Shown here piece by piece: positions 49,306 to 60,694 of a stretch of DNA of 64,000 bases. Both the position numbers and the translations under genes were made by a program. The notes below the pieces were generated by a model. It worked only from the letters and a program-made list of their open reading frames with translations, did not search any database and had not been told where the DNA came from. This DNA is from Paraniabella hibiscisoli (GTDB lineage: Bacteria > Bacteroidota > Bacteroidia > Chitinophagales > Chitinophagaceae): the NCBI RefSeq assembly GCF_022512515.1, contig NZ_JAKWBK010000001.1, forward strand, positions 2,418,001 to 2,482,000, given 5' to 3'. Numbering within the stretch: position 1 is the first letter of the stretch; every line of letters begins with the position of its first letter.

Positions 49306-52300
49306 TTAATTGAATAGGTATCTTAATCCGATTTGCATGCTCCACGTTGTTCCAACTGTTCTCACATCTTGATACATTGTAGTTGGTAATTCTGGAACTA
49401 CTGCACCACTTGGTGTGAACACATTCATCCGGAATGTAGGATTCTCTCCGCGTGTTGCCACTGACAGAGGAGTATTTGTATTGGCGGTTCTTACTTTTTG
49501 GATGCCCCAATTGGAGTTTAACATGTTGCCGAAATTAACAATGTCTAAACTAAACTGTAAGGTATTTCTGTTTTTTCCGATATTAGTAAACAGATCCTGA
49601 AGAAGCTTGGCATCAAACCTGTTTAACCAAGGCATTAATACACCGTTTCTTTCTGCTATTTTACCTCTGTTGTCGTTTAAGTAAGCTGTATTAGCAATTA
49701 GCTGTTCAAAGGCAGCTTTTTGCTCTTCGGGCGTAAATGTTCTTGTTTTAGTTACTTTATTTTCCGTGTAACTAACAGTATTTGCAACAAAGTTTACATC
49801 TGACCCATTATTCGGAATAAACAAAAGATCTCCGGCTATTGCATCACCATTTACATCTCCATTATAGGTAAAGCTATAACGTCCCTGACTAGCACCATTG
49901 TAATATAAAGAAACAGTAGTTGCTAAGTGATTGAAGTATTCTTTTCTATATGAAATTGTACCCACAACACGATGTGGCAATGCATCTATTGATGAAGCAA
50001 GGAACAAGTCGTTAGGGTTGTTTATGTTTGGAGTAGCACCCCAGGCAGAGCTTGCATTTGATCCTTGGTTATCTGTTGTTGTTTTTGCTGTAGTATGGCT
50101 GTAAAACAAGGAGCCAAAGAAGCCTTTTTTGGGTGCCATATTTACACCAACTGTAAAGTTGAACGAATGTCCCATTGTAGTATTACTTAATACGCTACCT
50201 GAGTTACCTCCTAGCAGTGAGTTGAACGTATATGCTGCAGCGTTCGCATAGTAGTCTCTTCCGTCATACATTTTTTGGGTAGCGTCTTTCCTGTTCGCAC
50301 CAAATTGATAAACACCTTGCATGTCTTTGGTATAAAGGATGTCAGCGGATACGGTAAACGGAGACGTCGCAATACGTTTATCGAAACCTAAGCTTGTGCG
50401 GAAAATTTGGGGCATTTTAAAGTCTGATGACACTAAGGCTAATGTTCCAGGAACTCCATTAGAAGGCCCTTTAATAAATACATTCTGAGCGCTTGCAGGG
50501 GTATTATTTAGCCAGTAGTATTTTTCCGGATTAAAACGGATGTCTTTGATCCATGGTGCAGATGCTGCATAGCTACCTGGCTCAATTTGGTTCTGGATAA
50601 CCCCAGTATTGGTAGGTTGATTGGTAAGCCATACGAAAGGAACACGACCAGCGAAAATACCAGTACCACCGCGAACAATGAAGTCCTTGTTGCCAAAAAC
50701 ATCCCAACGAAACCAACACGCGGGGATAACATTATTCTTGTTTTAGGCCATTCAGCTGAGCCATAACTAGTGATATCTCCATTTGCATTGAGCAGTCTCA
50801 AGGTGTCAACAACGGGGTTAGCTGTCAAGTCATTCTTGAATTTAGGCATCTCTGCTCTAAGTCCAACTGTAATACTAAACCTATCACTTAACGTGATATT
50901 ATCCTGTGCATATAATGCAGGAAGGAAATAAGTTACTTTCGCATAAGGATCCATTCCTGGATAAACATAAGTTAAACCATATTGGATAGGAGCTACCTCT
51001 TCCGGAGTCCCCGTTTTAAGGAAATCGGCAACAGACGCATATCTATAATAGGAGGTACCAGATCTTTGGTAGCTATTCCCGAATTTTTGCATTTCAAAGC
51101 TACCTCCAAATGTAAATGCGTGTTTACCGGTAGTGTAGCTAACGTTATTAAATATGTTTAAATTGTCATTTATAACGCTATTATTATAAGAAAACAACTC
51201 ATAACCTGCAGTAATGTAGTTTTGGAAAACGCCGGAAGCTACTGTTGTTAAACCATCACCAATATCGATCATTGGAAATTCAGAACTATTCGATGTTCTA
51301 TCGCTGTTTATTTTACTGAAAGTAACTAAAAACTGGTTAGATACATTTTGAGATAATTTACTATTAAGTTCAGCGGTGATCGATTTTACAGTATTCTCCT
51401 GAAAATACATCGTATTTTCAAATGCCATTGAGTTCACACCAACACGCGCATAGTTGTCAAAGTTGGTGCGGGGGTTAGCCCAGAGTTTAAACTCACTAAA
51501 CTTGGCTTATCACTTTTAGTAGCATTATATCGTAATGCCAGTTTATGTCTGTCGTTAATATTCCAGTCAATTCTAGCCAACAATGATGTTACTTGTGATT
51601 TACCGTTAGCATAACCCTCATATCTACCAGGATCGTATCCCCAGCGATTAATCAGGTGATTTTTCACGGCCTCAAGGTCAGTGCGTGTTACTCGGCTTAT
51701 ATTATTCCCCTGATCAGACGATCCATTGTCCGATGCCCTCCATAAATTGGTAGCACCGCATCGGGTCCCTCCATATCAATCCGTTCGGCATTAACAAAGA
51801 AGAATAGTTTATTTTTAATAATCGGACCACCTAAGCGGAAGCCATAAGTTTTAGTAGAACTAGGTTGAAGTCCACTTACAGGATCACCGTTAACCTTGCG
51901 GCCCAGCAAACCCTCATTGCGCCAGTAATGATAAGCAGAACCTACGAATCTGTTGGTTCCGCTACGGGTAATGGCATTAATTCCAGCTCCGGTAAAACCT
52001 CCTTGTCTTACATCATAAGGAGCAATGTTTACCTGGATTTGCTCAATAGCGTCTAGTGATAAACCGCCACCACCAGGCAATGGATCATCGTTAAGGCCAA
52101 AGCCATTATTAAAGTTAGCTCCGTCAACCTGAACATTATTATAGCGACCATCACGACCGGCAAATGAGTTTCCGTTCGATTGTGGGGTTAATTTGGTGAA
52201 GTCTGTAATACTTCTGGATATTGTAGGTAACTGAGTTAGTTGACGGGTCGAAATATTGGTGCTCGCTCCGGTCTTATCACGATTTGTAGTACCACCTGCA

Positions 52301-52662
52301 CTTGCAGTTACCACAACGCCCTCAAGTGTAGCACTGGTAAGCTGCTCATTAAGTGTGAAAGCTTCACCTAAATTAATATTAATGTCAGTTAAGGTTTTAG
52401 AAGGTAAACCCGCATAACTTACTTCAATGGTGTAAGGACCACCCGGTCTAAGACCCTGCATATTGATTACGCCGCTGGATGACGCAACTCCGCTATAAAC
52501 TGTACCGCTAGGAACGTGGGTAGCTTTAACGGTGGCACCACTTAAAAGTTGATCTTTGTCGCCCTTGATAACGCCAGTAATACTACTGGTGGTTACCTGT
52601 GCCTGTACTATTGCAGCTGACAGAAATGCCAATGCAATAAAAAAGAAGATTTTCTTTAGCAT
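49306..52662 (-). CDS. TonB-dependent receptor, Oar-like, with carboxypeptidase-regulatory domain
   Basis: About 1,115 residues. Signal peptide LKKIFFFIALAFLSAAIVQAQ, CarboxypepD_reg domain (SITGVIKGDKDQLLSGATVK, GLRPGGPYTIEVSYAG), a plug with Oar-type features (RQLTQLPTISRSITDFTKLT, SFAGRDGRYNNVQVDGANFN, DAIEQIQVNIAPYDVRQGGF, AITRSGTNRFVGSAYHYW) and a large barrel ending in WSMQIGLRYLF. Breaks near 51690, 51445, 50690 and 50450 are consistent with single-base losses. Oar proteins take part in outer-membrane uptake or protein transport. The M57 protease gene lies downstream on the same strand after a terminator. Confidence 0.85.
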
Positions 52663-52857
52663 AGAAAAAATAGTTTTAAGCCGCAAAGAAAAGCAATAAA
52701 TTTTAACATTTTGGCGGCTTATGTTAACAAATTGTAACCAGGCTTTAACATATTTTAATATTGATTAACATCAAGATTAGAGGATTTTCAAGAGAGCATT
52801 GCTTGCGAGGTAACAATTTTTTAACGTTGGAAACGAGCATTTATATAAAAACAAAAA

Positions 52858-52881
52858 AACCTGTCAATTATTTGACAGGTT
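52858..52881 (-). terminator. terminator of M42 peptidase gene
   Basis: Perfect ten-base arms AACCTGTCAA and TTGACAGGTT around TTAT. On the minus strand the stem is followed by a T run (A7 on plus at 52853-52859). Confidence 0.88.
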
Positions 52882-52906
52882 GAAAAAGACTTTACCAGTA
52901 AATTTT

Positions 52907-54026
52907 TTACAAATAACTCAGATTTGTTTTCGGCGTTAACTCCAAAAGCGTTTCATACATCAGTTTAATAGTGCTTTCAATATCATCTTTGTGGATCATT
53001 TCCACTGTTGTGTGCATATAACGTAATGGCATTGATATTAAAACCGATGGACAACCATCATTGGCATAAGCAAAAGAATCGGTGTCCGTGCCCGTGCTCC
53101 GGCTTAAGGCCCGCCATTGTACCGGTATCTTGTTGTCCTCCGCCACTTTTTCTACAAAAGCCAGTAATTTATTATGTATCGCTGGTCCGTAAGCTAAAGA
53201 GGGCCCTTGCTGCAGGCTACATCACCCTCAATCCGCTTGTTGATCATAAAATGACCTGTATCGTGCGTCACATCGGTTACAATAGCCACATCTGGTTTGA
53301 TCCGGCGGGCGATCATTTCAGCTCCTCTCAGGCCAATTTCTTCCTGTACGGCATTCACCACATATAAACTATAAGGAAGTTTTTTCTTGTTTTCTTTTAG
53401 GAGACGGGCTACTTCAGCAATCATAAAACCGCCAATACGGTTATCAAATGCACGACCTACATAAAAATCATTAGCGAGCTCATCAAAGCCATCCTGGTAA
53501 GTAACCACAGCTCCCACATGTACGCCCAGCTCTTCCACTTCCTTTTTGCTTCTTACTCCACAATCAATACATACATTTTCTACCTTGGGTTGTGTTTCGC
53601 TTTCCTTTCCAATACGGGTATGGATAGCAGGCCAGCCAAAAACGCCCTTTACAATTCCTTTTTTCCATGCACGTTCACCCGCAATCCCGGAGCGATCTGG
53701 TGATCCACACCTCCATTCCGTTTCAGGAAGATCAGGCCATTGTCGGTTACATAGTTTACAAACCAGCTGATCTCATCCGCATGCGCTTCAATCACCACTT
53801 TAAAGGGTTGGCCCGGGTTGATAATGCCCACAGCGGTACCATAGGAGTCTACAAACTGCTCGTCTATATAAGGCGCCAGGTATTTCAACCAGAGCTTTTG
53901 CCCCCAGGTTTCGAAACCCACGGGAGACGCATTATTGATATAATCTTTTAAAAAGGTCATAGACTCGGGAGTAATCACGGAGCTGCCTTTTTCTGCTTTT
54001 TTCTTTGTATTCTTTGCTTTAGCCAT
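52907..54026 (-). CDS. M42 family metallopeptidase (glutamyl aminopeptidase/FrvX type)
   Basis: Large dodecameric aminopeptidase family. About 373 residues. Metal ligands visible in order: His in VIEAHADEISWF, Asp in GRAFDNRIGG, Glu pair in VQEEIGLRGA, Asp in VTDVTHDTG and His in MHTTVEMIHKDD. Two single-base losses (near 53650 and 53210) split it; repair restores KKELKGIVKGVFGWPAIHTR and CSKGPSLAYGPAIHNKLL. The start at 54026 is followed by a lysine-rich leader (AKAKNTKKKAEKG), and a -7 box lies 18 bases upstream. Cytoplasmic peptide trimming is the expected role. Confidence 0.88.
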
Positions 54027-54043
54027 AAGGAAATTATTAGATT

Positions 54044-54051
54044 CAAATGTA
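54044..54051 (-). promoter_or_regulatory. -7 promoter box of M42 peptidase gene
   Basis: On the minus strand TACATTTG matches TAnnTTTG, 17 bases before the ATG at 54026. Confidence 0.6.
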
Positions 54052-54431
54052 TATAAAAACGAACAAAAGATTTTAATATATACAATCCTCACCGGGTGGA
54101 GGCTCCAGTCATTTATATATCGCTGCGATACAGCTTTACTGCCTGTATGATGATTATGTTACTAATATATTGGAGCTACGCTGCTTTACTTTTTGACCAC
54201 AGCCGCGCAGTGATGTATAATTAATAGAAGTCATACCACTTTGTTAGTCGCAGGGAACTGCATTGCGGCGATATATCCTGTTTAGAAACAAAATTGTTGA
54301 TTCGCCGTTCTAACCATCCTATGTACTGTTCTGCTCACTATGCTCGATAGGGAGTAATTCTTTAACAAAAAATAAGATAAGGCAGGCAGCTTTTTTATGA
54401 AAACAATCGTCAAACAAAAAAGAAGTATCAA
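54052..54431. other. divergent intergenic region, no gene seen
   Basis: About 380 bases between the M42 peptidase and the DUF6515-like gene. A nine-base inverted pair ATATATCGC / GCGATATAT occurs near 54115 and 54270, but spacing is too long for a hairpin call. No ORF or RNA signature is convincing. Confidence 0.5.
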
Positions 54432-55239
54432 ATGAAGCGATTTTTATTACCCCTGATTTTTGCAGTTGCTTTATTTTTAATAGATAATGTTGCGCAGGCT
54501 CAGCGTGGACGAATTTACAGGCATTACCCTGTTTATCGTAGCCGGCCAATGGTTTCGGTGGGCATTGGCGGCGCTTTTGGTGGTTTTTACGGACCTCGTA
54601 TAATGCGAGGTTACGGATGGGGTCCCAGGGTTGGTGTCAATGTGGGTGTAGTTATTCCGCCCCCGGGAGCTTCGGTAAGAGGGTTGCCACCCGGAGCTGT
54701 GAAAAGACAAATCAATGGGATTACCTATTATTACAGGAATGATATGTATTTCCGCGAATTGCAGGAAGGAGGTTTTGAGGTAGTCGAGGCCCCGATCGGT
54801 GCTACCTTGCTAAGAATTCCTGCTGGCGCTGAGCTTCGTAAAATAGAGGGTAAATATTATTATGAAAAGAATGGCACTTTGTATGCTAGAGAGACCGACA
54901 GAAATGGACGCGTATTCTATATAATCGCTGGTAAAAATGGTGTGTTAGGTGATGACAGAGAATATGAAGATAGCTACAGCGAACCCGTAGACCCGGATGG
55001 GGTTTATAATGATAACCGGCAGGAAGCGCCGGTAGTAAAAACGGCAATCAAAGCAACGCTTCAACCGGGGAGGCTTATTCGGTACGCCCTGAAGTAGGAG
55101 ACCGTTTTGAACAATTGCCACGCGATAGCCAGGAGGTAAACAGGGATGGTAAAAAACTATTTGTATCTCTAACGGTGTTTATTATAAAGAAGTAAAAGAA
55201 GAAAGTACTACCCTGTATGAAGTGGTAGATGTAAAATAA
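54432..55239 (+). CDS. secreted DUF6515-like protein
   Basis: About 270 residues after two one-base repairs near 55070 and 55160. Signal peptide KRFLLPLIFAVALFLIDNVAQA, a Gly/Arg/Tyr-rich part (GFYGPRIMRGYGWGPRVGV), then repeats of a small beta motif: NGITYYYRNDMYFRELQEGG, EGKYYYEKNGTLYARE and NGVYYKEVKEESTTLYEVVDV. This matches DUF6515-type exported proteins. Function unknown; likely envelope-associated. Confidence 0.65.
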
Positions 55240-55273
55240 GTGAATATTCGTTGATTGTTTTTATTGTTAATGG

Positions 55274-55299
55274 TAACCGCCTCCTGTCAGGGGCGGTTA
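55274..55299 (+). terminator. terminator after DUF6515-like gene
   Basis: Eight-base arms TAACCGCC and GGCGGTTA around a ten-base loop, followed by T6. Confidence 0.85.
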
Positions 55300-55336
55300 T
55301 TTTTTGCAGCAGTCTGTGAGTAATTTCTATGTTGGT

Positions 55337-58010
55337 CTATCTTAAATTCATTCTTGCGCTCAGTAATACCTGTGAAGGACGAATCTCAAAACGGGTGACA
55401 TTGGTTTGAATAGTATTAATGATGACTTGCTCGTATTCCCTGGTATTTAAAATATTCATCCATTTTAATTCCAGGTCGATTTTACGTTTGCCCACCGTAT
55501 GCCTGTAAAAAGCGTCCACAAACTGGTTATTGAATTGCTGCTTTGCAATAGTATACTGGTTCCAGTCTCCTGAAATGTTGAACGATCCTTTTTCAGAGAG
55601 ATAGAAGCTGAGCCTGGTTGCCTGGAAAAGTGTATAGGTTAAATTATCTGTACCCCTGTCTACCCGCTTTGAATATCCATAAGCAATATTGTAACTGGCG
55701 ATCAGCCAGCTGAGAGAGCTGTTCTCCATTCTGAGGCTGGCATTTTGATTGTGGTTGATGGCAGTAAACAGGTTATTGTTTAACAGGTTCATAGTAGCCG
55801 AGCGTGTATAGCTATATCCCGTGGCGATATTGGTGGCGGCCTTTTTCATGTACTTACTAAAACTAAGAAAAAGCGCATGGGTATTACCTGAATTATCCTG
55901 GAGGATAGCTGTAGACACCTGCTGGCCATTGTCTGAAATCTGCCGCGATAGCATAATATTAGAGCTGTTATAGGCGTAATTGTAACCGGCATTTGCATCT
56001 ATATTAAGTAACAGGTTCTTATAGGCGATACGACTACCGGCCCTTGTAAATGTGGCTTCCTCAATGGGCGATTGATAGGCATTGATGTTTAGAGCGCTGA
56101 ACACATAGCCCGGGTATATATTGGTTAAACTACTAAAACGGTTTACTCTTGCCGCCGTTGCAGAGAAAGTGAATTTTTTAACGCTTACTTCCGTAAAAAG
56201 GGTAGGCTGAAAAAGCCATTTGTTCAGGTCTCTTTGAAAAACATGCTCCTCGTCTTTCACATGAATAATATTATTTGACAGTGGCAGGTTCAAGGAGAAT
56301 CTAAAGCGCTCCCTTTTTAAGTTGAGGCCAACAGATGCCTGCGTATTAAAATTGTTTAGCCTTAGCCTGTTCAGCCATGGTACTTGCATTGGTTGCACCA
56401 GGTTGGCCGATTGTGTAAGTTCAATATCGGTATTTAATAACTCATCAGCATATAAAAACTTTAGAGAGGGAACAATGGTAAGATCTTTTTTACTGAAAGC
56501 CATGCTAACGGTATTAGTTGTATTAAAACTATTGGAACGTTTCAGCTGTTTGAGCGATAGCGCCGATTGCATAGCAGCATCGGAGAACTGCAGGGCTCTC
56601 AATGAATCTACCTGGTACCATTCGGGATCATGTATATAATTGATGTAGGATTGGAGGCTAACCAGGCGTTTAGATTGTTTGCTCAGCGGAAGCAGGGTAC
56701 TCAGCGAATTCTGTATGGAAAAACCATTGGCGTGTGTGCGTTGATAAACCGGGATGCCATCTAACTCCAGTGTTGATCGGCTATTACTTTTATCAATAGA
56801 GAAATTGAGGTCGTTTTTAAAGAAATTAGCTTTGGCGTTCCTGTTTAAAGATAAAGCTGCTTTTGCTTTTTGGGCGAGATCGTTCAGGTCGCTCTTTCTG
56901 GAATAGTTGAGGGTATTTACAACAGTGCCATCGGGGTTAAGACTCGTAATGGATGTATTGGACGAACCTTTTAGATCCAATTCATGATAGGTATATAAAA
57001 AATTGGCCTTGACCTCCCAATCCTTTTTTAAACCCTCGAGAAAGTTAGCACCCACTGCATGTGATTGATTGAACCAATACCTGCTTTGAGGAATCGATGC
57101 AGGAGGATTCACCGATGAAGGCCTGAGAAAATCCCCGGTACTGTTTTCCTGCGATTGCCCCATAAAACCTGACAGACCAATAAAGTTGCCATTTTCCGAG
57201 ATGATGTCTTCTCCGGTATTGTTGGATTTTAAATTGAATAAAGCCTGTCTTTTTTTGAGAACAACATGGGCGTTAGTTTCAGGTTCCATAAAAATGGAGA
57301 AAGCCCCAAGCCTAATGAACCGGATCCGGTCCAGGTGACATTTTTTTGAGTTTGATATTAATGCCGGCATTTTCAGAGGGGATCTTATCCTTCAACATTT
57401 TTATAGGCTGGTTATTCTCTACTACCTCCAGCTTGCCTACATCCTGGTGAGGGATAGAATTGGGGATAATGCCATAGCGTCCCTGCATCAGGTCTTTTCC
57501 TTCAACTGTGAATTGGTTGATATCCTTTCCCTGGTATTTAATTTTCCCACTTTCATCTATTTCGAGTCCGGGCATTCTTTTGATAACATCAGCCAATGAC
57601 CGGTCGTTTTTATTAGCGAATTGTTCTACATCGTGTACAATGGTATCACCTTTTCGAAACATCATCGGGTCTTTCACAAAGACTTCTTCCAAAACAGTAG
57701 CTTTTTCTTTGGCGATGAAATGAACTTCCCGGGTTTGATTAGGGATGGTTTTTATTTCGGTTTCGTGATTTAGTAAACTGAGCTTAACCTGGATGGAATC
57801 AAGCCCCGACTGCTGCAGGATCGTAAAAGCCCCTTTGCTATCGGTCATTTTAAAAGCGATCACTTTATTGCTGCCGATAGGGGATATGATAATACTGGCA
57901 TTGATCAGCGGAGTGCCGGACTGATTTTTTACCGTACCGCTAATAGTAACCTGCGCGCATAGCATACTTGTAATGCTCATGCTCATGAGCAAGGCCATCC
58001 ATTTAATCAT
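55337..58010 (-). CDS. outer membrane beta-barrel protein with carboxypeptidase-regulatory domain (GLPGLI partner)
   Basis: About 890 residues. Signal peptide IKWMALLMSMSITSMLCAQ, a CarboxypepD_reg-like domain (TISGTVKNQSGTPLINASII), a plug-like segment (EEVFVKDPMMFRKGDTIVHD, DVIKRMPGLEIDESGKIKYQ, LMQGRYGIIPNSIPHQDVGK) and a large barrel ending in PSQVLLSARMNLR. One base lost near 57340 splits the plug from the barrel. It resembles TonB-receptor-like proteins without a clear TonB box. The GLPGLI gene ends 17 bases upstream on the same strand, so they form an operon. Confidence 0.78.
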
Positions 58011-58026
58011 AAAAAATCTTTAGCGT

Positions 58027-58902
58027 TTATTGCAGTTCCAGGCGATTGTTGTTTTTCTTTTCGGCCTCAGCTCTTCTACGTTGTGCCTGGTCGAGCGTTA
58101 TCTCGTTCCCGTTTTGATCTTTAAAGACTGTTTTGGTTACAGTACCTGCATCTGCGCCTCTTGGCGCCATGCCTGAGGCCATCGCATTCATTTGAACCCG
58201 GGCGTTTTCTTCTTTTTTGAACTCCTTTTTGTCTACGATCTCAGCAGTAGGTATGCTGCTATTTGCATCATTTATTGTTTTAATTTCAGCTAGTTCAAAT
58301 ACACAATGGTTTTTGTCATCCCACATTTTTACAATAAGACCGGGAAGACCAGAAAACTTATATGGACCGTTGTTAATGGGGAGGTCCGTAGTAAAAAGAG
58401 CATTCCAGTTTCTTCCTCCGTAATTTACTTTTGCCAGCTGGCAGTTATATTGGCCATACTTTTCGGTGTTTTCTGTTATGGTCCAGTTAAGTGTTGTTAA
58501 GTCCTCTTCGTAACCGTAGGTATCTTTGAGAAACTTTTGCTGAAACCTTATTTTCCCGTTATTGAACTTGAAGATGTCATAACTACTGCCACCTCCCATA
58601 CCAGAAAAGTTAACATTGATACTCTTGACATTTTGAATGCCTCCCTGAGTCTCTATGGCCTGTTTCATGCTGTCTATATAGATATCTCTTTTCAATTTGG
58701 TGAAACTTACAAACCTGCTATGGTCCTTAAAAATATCCAATGCATACTGGTCTTTACTTTTTAACGTAACGTCGTTAGTGTCCCTCTGGAAACTAAAGTC
58801 GTAAATAACTCTCTGTGCGGGTTCATTTTGCGCAACACCAATAACCTGAAAGCAAGTGAATAAAGCAGTGAGCAGCAGGTAGTTTTTAATTGAAGTCTTC
58901 AT
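58027..58902 (-). CDS. GLPGLI family protein
   Basis: Intact, 291 residues. Signal peptide SIKNYLLLTALFTCFQVIGVAQ. The name-giving motif is seen in PYKFSGLPGLIVKMWDDKNH, with DYNCQLA-like GQYNCQLAKVNYGGRNWNA before it, matching TIGR01200. These exported proteins are found across Bacteroidota, usually next to a TonB-receptor-like gene as here. Function is unknown; a role as a periplasmic or surface partner of the barrel is inferred from pairing. A dyad sits just upstream of its start. Confidence 0.9.
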   Translation of the reverse strand: MKTSIKNYLLLTALFTCFQVIGVAQNEPAQRVIYDFSFQRDTNDVTLKSKDQYALDIFKDHSRFVSFTKLKRDIYIDSMKQAIETQGGIQNVKSINVNFSGMGGGSSYDIFKFNNGKIRFQQKFLKDTYGYEEDLTTLNWTITENTEKYGQYNCQLAKVNYGGRNWNALFTTDLPINNGPYKFSGLPGLIVKMWDDKNHCVFELAEIKTINDANSSIPTAEIVDKKEFKKEENARVQMNAMASGMAPRGADAGTVTKTVFKDQNGNEITLDQAQRRRAEAEKKNNNRLELQ

Positions 58903-58911
58903 GAACGAAAA

Positions 58912-58934
58912 TTTACGTACGAAAGTATCGTAAA
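58912..58934 (-). promoter_or_regulatory. dyad upstream of the GLPGLI operon
   Basis: TTTACG-TAC-GAAA-GTA-T-CGTAAA is a nearly perfect 23-base inverted repeat starting ten bases before the GLPGLI start codon. It could be an operator or a 5'-leader hairpin. Confidence 0.5.
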
Positions 58935-59030
58935 TCTATTGAATGTCAAAATATTTATAGTTATAGAAAACCGGTTCATCAATTTTTAATCTATTTACAA
59001 TTTGTTGTTGGGCTTCTTACTTAAGAGCAT

Positions 59031-59063
59031 GCCAAAAAAAATGGCGCAGTTGCCTGCACCATT
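59031..59063 (-). terminator. terminator of gltBD
   Basis: On the minus strand AATGGTGCAG pairs with CTGCGCCATT (one G-T wobble) around GCAA, followed by a run of Ts (A run 59034-59041 on plus). Confidence 0.8.
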
Positions 59064-59085
59064 AAAACTCAAATATGAACATTCT

Positions 59086-60589
59086 TTATTGAAAAGACAT
59101 AAGGATAGAGCTTTCTTTGCTTTCCAGCGTAGAAGAGCCCATTAAATATTCGTCTACTTTTCGTGCACATTCGCGGCCTTCACTAATAGCCCATACTACA
59201 AGGCTTTGGCCACGACGCATATCGCCGGCTGTAAACACTTTAGCTACATTGGTGGCATACTTTCCTTCTTCTGCTTTTACATTACCACGGTTGTCAAAAT
59301 CCACGCCCAGTTCTTCCAGTAAACCGGCTTGTTGCGGGTGTACGAATCCCATGGCCAGTAAAGCCAATTCGCAGGGGATGTCTCTTTCGCTACCGGGCAC
59401 TTCGGTGAACTTAGCGGGCTGACCCGGAGCCGGTGTAGTCCATTCCAGGTCTACAACTTTCAGGGCTTTCAGGTTCCCTGCATCATCGCCAATGAATTGT
59501 TTGGTAGCAATGCTCCAATGCCTTTGGGCGCCTTCTTCATGACTGGTAGTGGTTTTTAGCAGCATGGGGTAAGTAGGCCATGGCATAATATCCGTTCTGT
59601 CTTTAGGAGGCATAGGCAATAGCTCAAACTGTGTAACCGATTCGGCCTTGTGCCTGTTGCTGGTTCCCACACAGTCACTACCTGTATCCCCACCACCAAT
59701 TACTACTACATTTTTGCCGGTTGCTAAAAGCTCTTCCGGTAAAATATTGCTTTCTATATCGGCATTGGCTAAAAAGTCTTTGCCTGCTACACGTTTATTA
59801 TTTTGTTTCAGGAAATCCATAGCAAAATGAACGCCTTTCAGTTCCCGACCCGGAACCGGTAAGTCACGAGGTACCGTACTGCCACCACTTAAAACAACTG
59901 CATCAAACTGGCGCATCAGGTCGCTTATTTTTACGTTCTTACCTACATTAGAGTGGCATTTAAACGTAACGCCCTCTTCCTGCATTAACGCCACACGTCT
60001 GTCTATCACCCATTTTTCCAGTTTGAAATCGGGGATGCCATAGCGTAATAGTCCGCCTGGTTGCTCGTCGCGCTCGAACACTGTAACCAGGTGGCCTGCA
60101 TAATTGAGCTGAGCCGCAGCAGCCAGACCGGCAGGTCCGCTACCAATAACCGCCACTTTTTTACCCGTTCTTACATTCGGTGTTCTTTTCGCAACCAGTC
60201 CTTTTTCGAAGCTATTTCAATAATATGTTTTTCTATTTCTTCGATAGCTACAGGAGGTTGATTAATGCCCAGTACGCAACTCATTTCGCAGGGAGCCGGA
60301 CATATGCGGCCGGTGAACTCAGGGAAATTGTTGGTAGATGCTAATATCTCATAAGCCTCGCGATATTCTTTCCGGTAAACGGCATCGTTAAACTCTGGAA
60401 TAACGTTGCCTAAAGGACAGCCGCTATGGCAAAAGGAATGCCACAATCCATACAGCGGGCAGCCTGGTTATTTAGTTTTTCCTCGGGGAAAAGTTGTACA
60501 AATTCGCGATAGTGTTCCAATCTTTCTTCCACTGGTTTTTTGGAAGGCAGTTCTCTTGTGAATTCTAAAAATCCTGTTGGTTTACCCAT
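59086..60589 (-). CDS. gltD: glutamate synthase small (beta) subunit
   Basis: Passes electrons from NADPH through FAD and iron-sulfur clusters to GltB. About 502 residues. The N-terminal cluster domain reads [20 protein letters not shown] and [16 protein letters not shown] after repair of a T lost near 60440. The FAD motif is [20 protein letters not shown] and the NADPH motif [20 protein letters not shown] second base is lost near 60205, with repair giving [19 protein letters not shown]. The start at 60589 ([14 protein letters not shown]) is the family start. It lies downstream of gltB in one operon with a repeat element between. Confidence 0.92.
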
Positions 60590-60596
60590 TTCTTAT

Positions 60597-60683
60597 TTTA
60601 AAGTTTAAGGTTCGACGTTTAAAGTTCGACGTTTAAAGTTTAAAGTTTGCAAAGTGTGATCACCATGAACCTTAAACTTTAAA
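60597..60683. repeat. intergenic repeat element between gltB and gltD
   Basis: Perfect 17-base inverted arms (60597-60613 and 60667-60683, core AAGTTTAAGGTTC) enclose two tandem copies of TTCGACGTTTAAAG and a TTTAAAG-rich stretch. It fills the gap between two operon genes and encodes nothing. Confidence 0.75.
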
Positions 60684-60694
60684 CCTTCAACTAT

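Noticed and set aside
54100-54300. Possible structured RNA in the gap before the DUF6515-like gene
   Set aside because: Only one nine-base inverted pair about 150 bases apart; no compact fold or terminator-like end.
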